Positions 9,969 to 21,296 of a stretch of DNA of 43,107 nt are shown here, piece after piece. The notes under the pieces were generated by a model. That model saw only the letters and a list, made by a program, of their open reading frames with translations, did not search any database and was not told where the DNA came from. The stretch is from Spirogloea muscicola (Eukaryota; Streptophyta; Zygnematophyceae; Spirogloeales; Spirogloeaceae). Where the stretch lies: NCBI GenBank assembly GCA_009602725.1, contig WELB01000030.1, forward strand, positions 24,520 to 67,626. Reading direction: 5' to 3'. Each line of letters starts with the position of its first letter. The stretch's first letter is position 1. The translations under genes and the position numbers were made by a program.

Positions 9969-12900
9969 ATGCAGCAGCTGCTGCGCCGCGCACTGGCCGC
10001 GCTCTCGCCAGCAGCGCTGCGATCGGAAGCAACGGCAGCAACGATGACGTCAGGAAGCAAAGGCGCTTCGCCGAAAGGGCAGCGCGGCGAGCTTGCCGCT
10101 GAGATGGGAGACCAGAACGTGGCAGCCGAGCAAGGTGGGGGCTTGTCCCGCAGCTCATGGGCGGCGGAGCAGCGCCGGCGGCGCACACAGGCGGCGCTGC
10201 CGGCGGTCGCGCTGGTGGGGCGCCCCAACGTCGGGAAGTCCACGCTGTTCAACAGGTGCCGTAGCCCGGGCGACGCCCAGCACCTTCCACAACCCAGCCT
10301 GCCTGCCTGCCCTCCTCTTGGCCTGCACTGTCTGGATTACTACGGTGGTTCACCTTGGAAGGCATTGCTCCGACAAATAGAAGCTGTCATTCAATTTAGA
10401 ACAGAGAGTAAAGTTCCAGTCAATAAAGCTCTGACATTCAATAACTTGAATGTCTGACCTTTTCACAGCACTTAGTACAGCCCAACCCCTTCACATTAGG
10501 CTGTAGACCCTGGTAAGTCACGTTCCAAGCCCTGCTCTCGGACCTTACTTGAGATACCTTGTTTACTGAGGTCACTTGAAAGACCGCTACAGTCGCTTGC
10601 CTGCAGGCTGACACGCCGGCGGGAGGCTCTGGTGGCCGACACGCCCGGCGGGCATGTGACGCGGGATGTCCGCGAGGGCGTTGCAATGCTGGGCGGCCTC
10701 CACTTCCGCGTGCTGGACACCGCTGGCTTGGAGCCGACGACCGAGCCCGACAGTGTGCTCTCCCGCGGTGCAACACTCACCAGGAGCACGCTTCGGTGTT
10801 GTGCCGCCGCGCTCCTCCTTGTTGATGGCAGGTGAGTGCTGGCTGCTGCCGCACTGCATGGCACCGCCGCCTGTACTACTGCTGCTACTGCCTTTGTAAT
10901 ACAGCTGTTCATGCGAACTTTTCAGGACCGGTGTGCTGCCAGCCGACCTGGAGGTGGCCGCCTGGCTGCGCTGCAATGCGCACCCCAGCATGCACCTCGT
11001 TGCGGTGGTCAATAAGGCCGAGGGCTTTGGCGATGCCATCCTGGCGGCTGTCGGCGAGGCGCATGCTCTGGGCCTTGGGGAGCCGCTAGCAGTCTCGGCT
11101 GAAACAAGGGAGGGCCTTGGTGACCTTCACGACCGCCTCGCCAGCGTTCTGGAGGCAGCCAAGCGCAAGCAGCTGGAGGCTGTGGATGGAGGTTGCGCCA
11201 AGCCGGAGATTTCTTGTGTCAGTCCACCGCTTGCAGATTGTCAGGGCTTCCCTGGGCGCATGTGGCCAGCCACATCTGACTCCAAGATGTGGCTAAGAGT
11301 CACGCCATGTCCTGCTGTGTATACTTCAACAGGGGCTCTGGCCGATAATGTGGATGTCAGCGAGGCCACCGGCGGTGCCACTGACGAGGACGATGAGAAG
11401 GTGGAGGGTGGAGCTATGAAAGCTGAGGGTCTCACTGCAGCTGCTCAGAAGCTGCCGCTCCAGCTCGCAGTGGCGGGCCTCACCAATGTGGGCAAGTCGA
11501 CGCTTGTGAACTGCATGCTGGGTGAGGAGCGCGTGCTCACTGGGCCTGAGCGTGGCCTCACACGCGATGCCGTCCGTCTCTGCTTTGAGCACCAAGGCCT
11601 GCCCATTTGGCTGGTGAGCAGTTCTTTTAAAGCTCTCAAAGTGCTTGACATGGTGCTTTATCTATCTGCTTTATACTGCTTGCTCACCTTAAGAGCTTCT
11701 GCTTAAAAAGGTTGACTATTTATATTCTATGTTTGATCCAGATGTGAAGACTTGTGGAAACTCGCCATCCATCGTTGTCCTGTCTCTGGTACTTGCAGCA
11801 GCCAAGTGACATGCTTGCACCTGGATGATGACTAGCATGCTCGCTGGGGCAGGTTGACACGGCAGGGTGGATGCAGCGAGCGCGCCTGACGGACAAAGCT
11901 ACATCGCTGGCGGCCATGGATGCCAAGCGCAGCCTGTTGCGCGCGCATGTTGTGCTCTTGGTTCTGGATGCAGTGGAGGCAAGACCACTGCTTCTTGCCA
12001 TTTAAAGATCTGATTTGGAGCTAGGTTCTGCCTCTTACCAACAACAGGGGGCTTTGCTCTTTGTGCCAGTCCTTCTAGCAGTGTGGTGCCAAGTCTCGAT
12101 TTGTCCTTGTTCTGATGGGCACAGTATTGCACCTTGCTTGACAGATTATGGCGGCAAGGAGGGCCCTGAAGCGAGCAGAGGTTGCTCTCGCCAGGTGGGC
12201 AACACAGGAGGGCCGAGCGCTCGTGATAGCTGTGAATAAAATGGACGCCCTTGCCCCCGTGGAGCAGGCAGCTGCAAGGAAAATGCTGGTGAAGGCTGTG
12301 CCACAGGAGGTCGAAGCTGCACTTCCGCAGGTATAGGAGAATAAGTCATTATTCCGGTTCACAGGGTCAAGCTGAAGTGTGAGGTTCAGTTAAGAGGCAA
12401 GAGATGCTGAGTTCTGCCTCACCTTGCTGATTCTGCTGTGAGCAAGGTCATGGCAAGGCCATAAGCAGATGCAGCCATTAACTACGAGCATCAATCGATG
12501 AGCCTGGCAGGTGGCTGGCATCCCCATTTTGTACTTGTCCGCCAAAACCGGTGCCGGCCAGAACAAGCTGATGCCGGCCATCATGCTGGCCTATGAGAGG
12601 TGGTGCACTCGCCTACCTACGTCTCGATTGAATCGCTGGTTGCTCAAGGTGTGCCTCATGTTCTTTAAAAGAGGCTGAAAGGCATTTATGACTTCCCCTT
12701 GAGTCTGTTTTAAACGTCAGCAGGCTGTAGGCTTGTCAGATACATCTGTGTGGATTGTGGCCAAGAGCTGATATTGTTTCTCCTTAGTAAATTGCCAGCT
12801 GCAATAGAGTGTATCATGCCAGCCTGCACGTTGACCAGCTCCACTTGCATCACATGCCTTGGAGAGTAGTAGCTTAACATTGCCGTACATACGGTGAACA

Positions 12901-13177
12901 CGTGGTGCAGCCGCATCTCCTTGATGTGTTCTTGAGGGGTACATGTCTTTGGTGCTATCAGATTACAGCCCGGACTTCTGCGTCACAAGGCCATGCAGCA
13001 AAAATCCGCTACCTGACTCAGGTGAAGGCCCGCCCGCCCACATTCGTGGCATTCATCTCCGGCAGCAGTGACCTTGCCTCCACGGAGCTTCGGTCCATGG
13101 CCTCTGCCTTGAGGGAGGATTTTGACCTCGGTGGCATACCTGTTCGGGTACTCCAGCGACAACATGCGAAGGCCTAA
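9969..13177 (+). CDS. der: Der/EngA-type double GTPase, organelle-targeted, 7 exons
   Basis: A ribosome-assembly GTPase that in plants and algae acts in the plastid on the large subunit. Exons: 9969-10255, 10607-10831, 10926-11613, 11853-11978, 12145-12330, 12511-12648, 12962-13177. All joins keep frame and give 621 aa. The first about 70 residues are Ala/Arg/Ser-rich and fit a transit peptide. GTPase domain 1 has GRPNVGKST (G1), DTAG (G3) and NKAE (G4, Glu instead of Asp). Domain 2 has GLTNVGKST, DTAGW and NKMD. The C-terminal KH-like domain has TQVKARPPTF and ends FDLGGIPVRVLQR. Domains 1 and 2 are joined by an acidic linker of about 80 residues in exon 3, part of which may be an unspliced intron. 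The intron after exon 4 has a GC donor (GTGGAG|GCAAGA); keeping the V-E pair fits the family better than the GT five bases earlier. The gene is divergent from the mutase gene. Confidence 0.93.
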
Positions 13178-14869
13178 AGGCAATCGGTTAAAGATATGCC
13201 ACTTACTGCATAAAGTACATGGAAGGATGTCAGCAACAAGGAGGTCGTGGCAGCTTCTCAACGCGCAACATTGATTGTGATCTGAGCGTGCTTGAATGCG
13301 TCAGTCCATCATCGATGGTGGATAATGGAAACTGTCGCAGGTAATCCTGATGGGGAAGAGGCTGCTGCCACAGTTGCAGAGGCCTACACCACAGTAGGAC
13401 TTTTAGTGATATTAACATTGTGAAGGAATACAGGGCTGTATTCCAACTACAGTGCACAAAGTCCCCTGCAAAGGCATCTGTGGAGCTGCTTTGTTGCAGA
13501 GGCCTACCAGTGCACAGGAGCTTGAAAGTCAACTTAGGTCTTGCGTGCAAACCTTCTGCTCCTCTTGTCCTCAAGCTATATACTATAGAGACACCAGCCA
13601 CTGAGCGACACTTGGTGGGCGCCACAATGCTAGGTAAATCTCGAGGGTTGACAGGAGCAGCTGTTTTGAACACCCTGCTTTGGCCTCCCTTCTGCACATA
13701 CTGTGAGTGTGCAGGAAGCAAGGAGCAATCTGCTGGCTGACGAAGCCCTTCCCTTACAACTTGGAGTTGATTAGTACATCTGTGTACTCTGCCACTTCGC
13801 CATCCAATGACTCCTCACTGCGTCTCATCCTTTGCAAGCTTTGTCATACATGGTTTTGCACCTTTACTTAAAGAGAGCACGGAATTTTGGAAAGTAGCTG
13901 ATGAGGGCTGCCATTGTTGCAGAAGGAGGGCGTCAAGAGCATTATGCAATTTCTATCACAGTCGTAGGAAGGAAACAGACTTGAAGTTCCTCGCCTGGTT
14001 GAATGGAGGTTTAGCAGAGGTGAGCAGACAGAGATTCAGCTGTTGCTATAACGCCAAAAGCAGTGTCAACTAAGGCACAAGCGCATGTGTTTGTACTGGT
14101 GCTACCACTTTGAACAAGGGGCGCTGCAGCTCTTTGCCGATCCCGTGTGTGCTGACTGCATGTCCACATGCAATATTCTCTCCGTTTCAGGTAGCTGTGG
14201 CAGATACGACACCCTCATTCACTCATAGGCGCACTTGGGCTAAGCGCTGTGCATGCAAGTGGCAGCTGGCATCCCAGAAGAATTCAGTTGCTGAGATGCC
14301 TGGACCAGTATGAAAAAGTCGAAGCTAGGCAAGGGGAGTCAACTAGATCAGCGAGGGGTCGTCTTTCCGAGAGCTGAAGAGGGGGACTGGGAAACCTCAG
14401 TCCCTCTCTAGAAAGCTGAGCAGTTGGCCTCCCTTTTATGGCTTTTCAAGTCATTATCGACTGCAGTGGCTTGCAATGATCACCCCAAAGAAAGTGGGCC
14501 GTCACACGCTTGCAGAACGACTCCTCAAAACCGAGCTGCACATTACAGCGGCGGTGGCAAACTCAAGCTGCAAATGATACGCTCCATAATGTTGGTGCAC
14601 CTCACTGCTAGGAGGTTTTCGTGGCATCTGGTGGAAAAACAACTGTGCTGTGTGGACAGCTGTGTGGACAGCGGCGGCAAGGAACAGGGGTTTGGCAGGC
14701 CAGCTCGGTCGCTGCTGCAGCCCCGGGTTGCCAGCGGACAGAGAGCTGTCTGCCTTGCGCAAGTAAGCGCTCAGTGCAGGGAGCGCCTGTCGAATGCTGG
14801 CTAAGCGCCTATAGACGTAGGGCGGAGGTACTTCAGCACTAATACCTGAGGAGGGCGAGAATTAGCTCT
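13178..14869. other. 3' flank of the Der gene, no further gene recognised
   Basis: The first few hundred bases should be the Der 3' UTR. Open frames at 13230-13721 (-) and 14424-14804 (+) have no recognisable domains and no convincing splice structure. There is no retroelement tail until about 14870. Confidence 0.4.
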
Positions 14870-14994
14870 TCTAAACCCGTGATTGACCCGTGGTTACTGA
14901 GCGGGTCAATCTGCTGTAGGTTATGTAGGTCTTCAGATGTGCTTGCCTTTGTACTTGGCCGTTTGGCCTTCGTTTGTTTCAAATACACGAGATA
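14870..14994 (+). mobile_element. Family F-like element, 3' tail with stop-codon stem
   Basis: The sequence encodes ...LTRGY and a TGA stop. The perfect inverted repeat TTGACCCG (14883-14890) and CGGGTCAA (14902-14909) encloses the stop codon in its loop. The tail then has a TTGGCCGTTTGGCC palindrome and ends TTTGTTTCAAATACACGAGA. The copy at 24062-24205 (-) ends identically, so this is a real 3' terminus. There is no poly(A). Confidence 0.7.
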
Positions 14995-15468
14995 TTCTCT
15001 TTTAGAGAAGGCGATGGCTGTGATAAGCCATAAGCTCAGAACGAAAGGACGGGGACTGGACAATGAGCGAGAGGGGCCGCCCGTTCGCTGCAGAAGGGCG
15101 GCATGGCTGCGGCTGGGAGGGGGATTGGCGGCAACCGCACTCAACCGCTGAAAGGCAAGGCGGCCGAGGTTGGGAAAAAAGAATGCGACTGCTGCAGTTG
15201 AAAGAGCAGCTGTGAAAGCCAGCCAGATGCATACAGGTGTCCTTGACGGAACCACAGGCTAGGCAGACAGGGCGCTCTTAGTACCCTAGGGTCAGCAGTA
15301 GGAAGTCAGATGAACAAAGGGGAGGAAGAGCAACCCCGCTGCGCAAGGCAGAGGCTGCTGCAAGGGCGCGACCGGCGCGGCGGTGCAAAGCAAGCGCTTG
15401 GGAGCGCTGGAGGGACAGAATCGCAAGCGATAGGACACAAGACCCAATGGCAGCGAGCCTCCAGAAAG

Positions 15469-15916
15469 AAGAAAGTGCTCGCCCATTGAGAATAGGGGCT
15501 GGAACAACCAGCCCGAAAAAGAATGAACAGAGTACGAGAAGGGGGCCAGGGGAAGCGCTAAGTAACAGAAACAAAGCTGCTACGAGACACTCAGTAACCC
15601 CTGCTAAGCAGCCGCAGATCAGAGATGCTGGGCTCCTGGAAGTGGGTCCCCTGGCCAGAGCCAGAGGCAGCAGCGAGGGCTCTGCCGGCACGAAGGTGCA
15701 GCGCCCGGGCCATGGACCTCTGCAGCGAGACGGCCAGGCGCATTCGATACACTTGCGCCAGCGACCCGGCTGCAGGGAAGTCAACCGGCTCCCCATGGAA
15801 GCGCCGGGCGATGGTGTGGCGGGCGAGCTGGGTGAGCAGCTCGAGCCACCGAGCGCCCAGCGCCCCATGTGTGTCGATGGCCAACGGGAAGAACTCGTCT
15901 TCCCGCGGATGAGCAA
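15469..15916 (-). mobile_element. Family A copy inserted into the family B element, with 8-bp target duplication
   Basis: A 448-bp 5'-truncated A copy that begins in the endonuclease domain (REDEFFPLAIDTHGALGARW). It runs intact through LQRSMARALHLRAGRALAAAS and SISDLRLLSRGY to its stop, then has the A tail with the stem-loop at 15496-15514. CCAGAAAG occurs at 15461-15468 and 15917-15924, and the B sequence resumes on either side, so this is a target-site duplication of at least 8 bp. Confidence 0.8.
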
Positions 15917-17279
15917 CCAGAAAGTGCTGCACCCCCTTCCCGGCGCCGCTGGTCAGCTTGAGAGGCCAGCAGCGAAACTAAAGAAGACCACCAACCCCCG
16001 TAACACCCGTGGATGTCCATGGCCAGGGGGTAAAAGGTCTCACCCGCCGGGTGGTCCTCGTACTTGTGCAACTTCGTCTGTTCGGCCACCTTGACAGCAT
16101 AGCCGGTCTCAGAAGTTATGGGGCCCTTCTTCTTGAAGCTGTCGGTGTCCACGAGGAGCCGCTTGCCACCTCCGAAGGGAGCACTTTCTTTTTCCCAGGG
16201 AAATGCTAGCCAGATCGACACGCCTCGTCCGAGGGACCACGTTGCGGAGCGGGACGGGCATCACTCCGGTGCTCTTCAACGCCACTTGATATCCCACCTC
16301 CTTGACGATGCCATACATCGCATCCCATAGGAGGTTGTGGGAACCCATGCGCTACCTGCCTTTGGCACACCTGAGCATGTTGTCACCCATGAGCAATGCA
16401 TCATGCTCAATAAGCCCACATTCACATCGGGTTACCCTGCCAAGCACATGGGATGGTAAGCCAAGACGGCGGCGCATAGCATCGCAAAACAAAGCATTCT
16501 CCATCCGCAAGCCCGCATGCAAAGGCAAAGCGCGGAGCCACTCAGACGCTCCCAGAGACGAAACAGATAGGAGCCGGGCCTGGCCTCGAGCATCTCCTTG
16601 GAGAAGACTCCGGAGATGCTCCAGTGGTTGCTCGTCTGCAGCATGGGAAAACCGCGATTGAGCCTCAACATCAAAGACGTCAGCCCAGGCAGCAATATTA
16701 ACAGGCTCATTCACCAGAGGCGGGTATGCGGCAAGGAGGTCCTGTTGGCATGCTTTGATAGTCACTTGGAAAGTCAGACTCCCCTGAACCGTAACTGATG
16801 TGAGGCGCCAATATACGTTGTTGCTCAAGGAGGAATCGTCCTGATATGGACGAAGCCACCTGAGCCCAGCAGCCAAGGTATGCTGGTCTGCACAAGCGGA
16901 CTAAGGGGCGACAACCAAGCCCACCGTGACGTATGGGCCGCGTACATTGCACCAGTGCTGCTGGAGACTGCTCTAGGAGTGGGTGAGCAATCAGATCAGT
17001 AAGGCATCGCTGAAGCATGACATCAATGGATGCATAGACAGCATCCAAAGTGACCGAAGGTGGGACCGTTCGCATTAGGTAACACGGCCGCTGGGCCACA
17101 CTTCTGGTCAACGGCAACTGAGAGTCTCCAAGGGTGGGGAGCTCTGGCAGGACCTGCATATATCCTTGGAGACAAGCAAGGACAGCACCATCCGGAAAAG
17201 ACGGGTCCCCTACGGGCACTGCCAAGTACCTCAAGCCGCCCTCTGGAGTCTGACGAGATGTAGGCAACAAGGGAAACAG

Positions 17280-17610
17280 GGAAAGCGGCTGCTGAAATTA
17301 AAAAATCGGCTGTAAACTGCCAGCCAGATGCATACAGGTGTTCATGACGGAGCCAAAGGCTAGGCAGACAGGGCGCCCTCAAACCCCCGAGTCAGCAGTA
17401 GGAAGTCAGATGAGCTGAGGGGAGGAAGAGCAACCCCGCTGCGCAAACCCGAGGCTGCTGCAAGGGCGCGACCAGCCCGGCGATGCAAAGCAATCGCCTG
17501 GGACCGCTGTAGGGACATAGACAAGCGCATACGGTAGCAGGACACAAGACCCAAAGGCACCGAGCCACCGGGAAGGGCTGCACCCCGTTCCCGGCGCCGC
17601 TGGTCAGCTT
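17280..17610 (-). mobile_element. Short family B copy nested inside the larger family B element
   Basis: The reverse transcriptase frame of the host B element stops matching after NGIPLSQ and resumes at about 17270 with TPEGGLRYLAVPVG. Between them lies a second B C-terminus (YRMRLSMSLQRSQAIALHRRAG ... SSDFLLLTRG) and its tail. Boundaries are approximate. A possible imperfect target duplication is CCCTCTTTCT/CCCTGTTTCC. Confidence 0.7.
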
Positions 17611-18612
17611 GAGAAAGAGGGATGCCATTGGGGGACCTGGCGGAGCAGTTGGCAGGATAGACCCCAAGCCCGATGAGCTGGAGCTGGCGCTGACGCGTGC
17701 CGAAAGCTCGCAGCACCTCCTCTGGGTGGCCGAGGAGCGTAGTATCATCCGCATATTTCGGGAGGATAACGCCAGGGTGAGCGCTGGTGAGCGCTCGCCG
17801 TGTTGCGCAAAGCACGGTGATGCGCCAGAGCGAAGAGGAACCCACCCATGGGATCACCTTGAGGTGTCCCCGTCTTTGACTGCAGAACAGCCAAAGAATT
17901 CCTTGCCCCCTACAACAATGCAGATGGCGAGCCATACATGCAGCGGAAGTGAGGGAGGAGGGTGGGAAAGTACTGCCTTAGCTCCTCGGCAATAGCCTGC
18001 CGATCCTCGGAGTGGGAAGCATTACGTACGTCCACGCTCAAGGCCAGCCAATGGGGTTGACATCCATGGCCACTCGTACCCGTGCACCAGGGTCTCAGCA
18101 CCAGCACGCATCCCAGCCCCAAACTGGTGGGCTTGGAAGTGCGCCTGGGCATCGTCCTGGATCTGCATGATTAGGGTGCGCCCCACGAGGCGCGCCAGAA
18201 TCTCCCCCATCGAGATAGGACGCACTCCGCCATTGTCTTTCTGCAGAGCAATGACATTGCTTGTGCAGAGGACTGCGCCTACACAATGGGTGAGGTATCC
18301 ACGCGCAACCTGTTGTGCAAATCTATGCAACAGATCGACGTCCTCCGAGTCGTCCTCCCCATACAGCTCCCGCAAGTGCTCAAAGAGCATGCCTGATGGA
18401 CCCCCCGGCGAATGCCTTGCGGCTTCTCACAACCGCCCGACGGAAGACAGCCGGGTCCAGGTCCACTAATTGAGCAGGCGTGTAGCTCTCCATCAATGTA
18501 TCAAAATGACGAGGTTGGAGAGGGAGGCCAGGTGGGGGCGAGGAGGCCGCCGGGCAGATGTATGTTCGGTGAAGGTGCGCTAGAGCGGGCAAGTACGAAG
18601 GCAAGTAAAGGC

Positions 18613-18705
18613 GCGTGCTGCTAAGAGATGGAGTGACTTGAGTGGAGTGGTAAGTAAGAAGGCAAAGCACATTGACAGCTGTACAAGCTGCAATGCGGAC
18701 TCGCC
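18613..18705 (-). mobile_element. Family F tail fragment
   Basis: On the minus strand this resembles the F tail (GTCAATGTGCTTTGCC ... CCATCTCTTA), as at 27890-28000. It abuts the visible 5' limit of the family B element, and no coding sequence is attached. The sequence from 18706 to about 19050 is a spacer with no recognised gene. Confidence 0.5.
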
Positions 18706-19051
18706 CAAAATCCACGGGATCAGCACGTGTGGAGCCTTTTATATTGATTGGTTATCGATATTACATCCGACCGCATTTTGGGTCAGCGCGTTTGGCCCCC
18801 TCAAATCTTGTCAACTGTCTTCGTGCTGGCTTGTTACAGCCCTTGTCCCCATTGGAAGAGCCACTGGATGAGCTGGATGGATGATGGATGAGCCACTTTC
18901 TCTCATAGCTATAGGAAGGGCTGTGACGGGCCCTGCGACGGCAGCAGCGGCGGCGTCGGCGGGGGCGGCGGGGGGCTGGGCGTCAGAAGGATGGAGTGTA
19001 ATGAGTGATGGAGGGCAAGAGCGGCCAAGAACAAAGAAGAAGCGGCTCTCC

Positions 19052-19790
19052 CAATGGCAGCTCATATGCTCAGGTGCGCATGGGGCGGGGAGCGGACCGG
19101 AACACACGACCTGCTCCGGAACGCCATTTTGGCATCTTCGTCGAGGCGGGTCACACCGTGGCGCTCGAGTACTCCAGCATCATGCCCCCGACCGCTGGGG
19201 CGGATGGCCGCCTCCACATCCGGCACGCCGATGTCGTTGCCAGCGCGCTTGGCGGGGGCCCTCGGCTCATTGCCAACGTTGTCACGACTGACTGTTTTGA
19301 TTCCAGAGCGCCAAACGCTCGTCGGAGGAGGCGAACTACGCAGTCCGCCAAGCGGTGGGCGCAAAGGAACGGAAATACTCGGATCACCCCGTGGGAGACG
19401 AATTTGTCCCACTCGCCGTTGACGTACACGGAGCCCTTGGCACAAAATGGCTTGACCTGCTTCATCGCCTTGCGCGGCGTGCAGCGGCCAGCCGCCACGG
19501 GCAATGTCGCCGGGTCCCTCGCTCAAGTCTTCCGAATGCGCTTGGCCATCCCTTTGCAGCGGTCCCTTGCCTTCGCGGTTCACTTGCGCAGGCCGTGCTT
19601 TGGTGGCGGCCTCCGGCTTCCGTCAGGGCGACATCTTTCCGCCTGCCAGACTTGCATCTCCTGACTAGAGGTTACTGAGAGTCCCTTTGCTGATGTCTTA
19701 GTCTCTCGCACTCCGGCTCCTTCAGACCTTGTCCATGCTTTTGGGCTGGCCTCTCCCAGCCACCAGTCAATCTGGCCGCGCTTTTTGGCA
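19052..19790 (+). pseudogene. Family G endonuclease-domain fragment with 3' tail
   Basis: It starts inside the zinc knuckle (AAHMLRC) and continues through GTHDLLRN and VALEYSSIMPPTAGADG. The endonuclease core follows: ADVVASALGGGPRLIANVVTTD and, after a frame change near 19330, KERKYSDHPVGDEFVPLAVDVHGALG. It ends DLHLLTRGY with the stop at 19676-19678. A second frameshift lies near 19530. The tail has the stem GGCTGG (19744-19749)/CCAGCC (19756-19761) and the family G terminus CACCAGTCAATCTGGCCGCGC. Other G tails lie near 21255 (-), 28690 (+), 36183 (+), 37870 (+) and 38785 (+). Confidence 0.75.
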
Positions 19791-20009
19791 GGGGCTGGGA
19801 AAAGCCAGCCCGAAAAAGAATTGACAAAGGTTCGAATGGGCCAAATGACGGAGGGGCCTAAAGCGCTGAGCAGCTACATAGGGGCCGAAGATGCTACGTC
19901 AGACGGGGGGGTGGATGGACCACTCAGTAGGTACGAGGGAGGAGCCTCAAAACCGACAGACTAGCTGCCGGAAAAGTATCCCCCTGACGAAAGCCGGAGG
20001 CCGCAGCGA
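19785..20009 (-). mobile_element. Tail-only fragments of D/G type
   Basis: A minus-strand stem-loop (19792-19811, GGGCTGG and CCAGCCC arms) lies only 30 bp from the plus-strand family G stem-loop, giving two facing tails. From about 19880 the minus strand resembles the 3' part of a D element (the region upstream of the tail), and no domain is readable. Confidence 0.5.
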
Positions 20010-20765
20010 AGAAGTGGCACTCCCAATGGGGGCAAGGGCTGCGAAAAGCCAGCCCAAAAAGAGTTCACAAAGGTTCAGAGGGGCCTAAGAGCGGTGAGCA
20101 GCTACAAAGGGGCCTGAGGATGCAATGGTAAAACAGGGGGAGGATGGATCACTCAATAAGTACGAGTGAGGAGCCTCAGATCCGACAGACTAGCTGCCGG
20201 GAAGCATTCGCCCTGACGAAAGCCAGAGCCCGCAGCGAGAGCACGGCCAGCTCGCAGATGCAGAGCGTGGGCCATGGACCGCTGCAGGGATACAGAGAGG
20301 CGCATCCGATATACCTGAGCCCACGAGCCCGCGGCGTTGAAGTCGGCTGGCTCGCCGCGTCTGCGGGACACAGCCCGCCGCGCAAGCCTAGCCAATAGGT
20401 CAAGCCACTGGGACCCAAGAGCCCCGTGCACGTCCACCGCCAAGGGGACGAACTCGTCGGCAGGTGGGTGATCGGAGTGCTTGGCCGCCTTGCAGCGAGC
20501 GGCCTTCGAGGCAGCGTGGCCGGCCCGCGAGGCAGAGAGCCCCAGGTTGGAGCGGTCGACCACATCGGTGGTGACTACATCGGCTATGATCCGCGCGCCA
20601 CCTCCCGGCGTGGACGCCACCAGGTCCACACGACGAGTATGGTGTCCGTCAGCCCTCTCGAGGATGGGCATGACCGAGGCGTTCTCCATCGCTACCGTGT
20701 AGCCCGCCTCCTGAAAGATCCCGAACATAGCATCACGCAAGAGGTCGTGCGCAGCTGTTCGTTCG
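20010..20765 (-). pseudogene. Family D copy with open endonuclease domain
   Basis: On the minus strand the frame is open from the end of the zinc knuckle (RCATGGERTAAHDLLRDAMF) through the RLE core (TRRVDLVASTPGGGARIIADV, then KAAKHSDHPPADEFVPLAVD). It continues to LQRSMAHALHLRAGRALAAG and the stop after LSDLRLLTRTY at 20153. The D tail contains GGGCT/AGCCC arms at 20036-20055 and ends in GGGAGTGCCACTTCTTC near 20010. It is 5' truncated: the reverse transcriptase is missing, so it cannot move on its own. Upstream it is fused to a second D fragment. Confidence 0.8.
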
Positions 20766-21000
20766 CCTCCAGTGGCGCAGCGAGAGCACGGCCAGCACGC
20801 AGATGCAAGGCGTGGGCCATGGACCGCTGAAGGGAGACTGACAAATGCATGCGATACCTTGGGCCCACGAGCCAGCGGCGTTGAAGTCAGCCGGCTCACC
20901 TCGCCTGCGGGACACAGAGACAACGCGCCGCGCAAGCCTGGCCAGCAGGTCGAGCCACTGGAACCCGAGAGCCCCGTGCACGTCCACGGCAACAAAGAAG
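20765..21000 (-). pseudogene. Second family D fragment fused to the D copy at 20010
   Basis: It encodes VDVHGALGFQWLDLLARLARR and GEPADFNAAGSWAQ, then a shifted frame, up to a point homologous to RAGRALAA. There it joins directly to the zinc-knuckle end of the next copy. The junction near 20765 shows a short overlap (CTGCG), suggesting microhomology-mediated deletion between tandem D copies. Together with the copy below it forms part of a 442-codon open frame that is not a real protein. Confidence 0.65.
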
Positions 21001-21016
21001 AAGTGCTCAGAACGAA

Positions 21017-21231
21017 GGCGAGCACGTCACGTAGGACGGCGCTGTAGGGCCGGGGCGGAGCCGGGCCGGGCCGGGAAGGGAAGGGGCTCGACCATTGAGG
21101 ATAGGGGCTGGAAAAGCCAGCCCAAAAAAGAATGGAGGCGAGCACGTCACGTAGGACGGCGCTGTGGGGCCGGGGCGGAGCCGGGCCGGGCCGGGCCGGG
21201 AAGGGGCTCGACCATTGAGGATAGGGGCTGG
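21017..21231. repeat. Tandem duplication with a 120-bp period, rich in GGGCC
   Basis: GGCGAGCACGTCACGTAGG at 21017 recurs at 21137, and ATAGGGGCTGG at 21101 recurs at 21221, both with a period of 120 bp. Each unit has a run of GGGCC/GCCGGG repeats and the beginning of a minus-strand retroelement tail. Only the first unit keeps the complete stem-loop (21105-21123). Confidence 0.85.
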
Positions 21232-21296
21232 GAAAGGGGAAGCGGCTGGGAAAAGAGGAAGCGCGGCCAGATTGACTGGTGGCTGGGAAAGGCCAG

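Larger units (their letters stand above)
15170..18612 (-). pseudogene. Family B RT-endonuclease element, near full length but broken and twice interrupted
   Basis: This is the most complete element in the window. Reading on the minus strand it contains: an N-terminal stretch with the palm core (VIALQKDNGGVRPISMGEIL, then QFGAGMRAGAETLVHGYE), the strand LSVDVRNASHSEDR, the motif GTPQGDPMGG (about 17850-17861) and the catalytic YADD box (17755-17744). A thumb region (GGLRYLAVPVG; GGLGCRPLVRL), the zinc knuckle CECG...MLRC (about 16420) and the RLE domain (RRVDL; KYEDHPAGETFYPLAMDIHG) follow. The C-terminus LLLTLGY ends at 15278, and the B tail reaches about 15170. Frameshifts near 18385, 18070 and 17800 break the frame. 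A short B copy (about 17280-17610) and a family A copy (15469-15916) are inserted. The protein would copy RNA at a nicked target. This copy is dead. Confidence 0.85.

Noticed and set aside
13230-13721. 163-codon minus-strand frame downstream of Der
   Set aside because: No domain or splice pattern. It lies where the Der 3' UTR is expected.
15278-15916. 212-codon minus-strand open frame as a protein
   Set aside because: It joins a shifted frame of the inserted A copy with the C-terminus of the host B element. The genuine A frame is 15591-15916.
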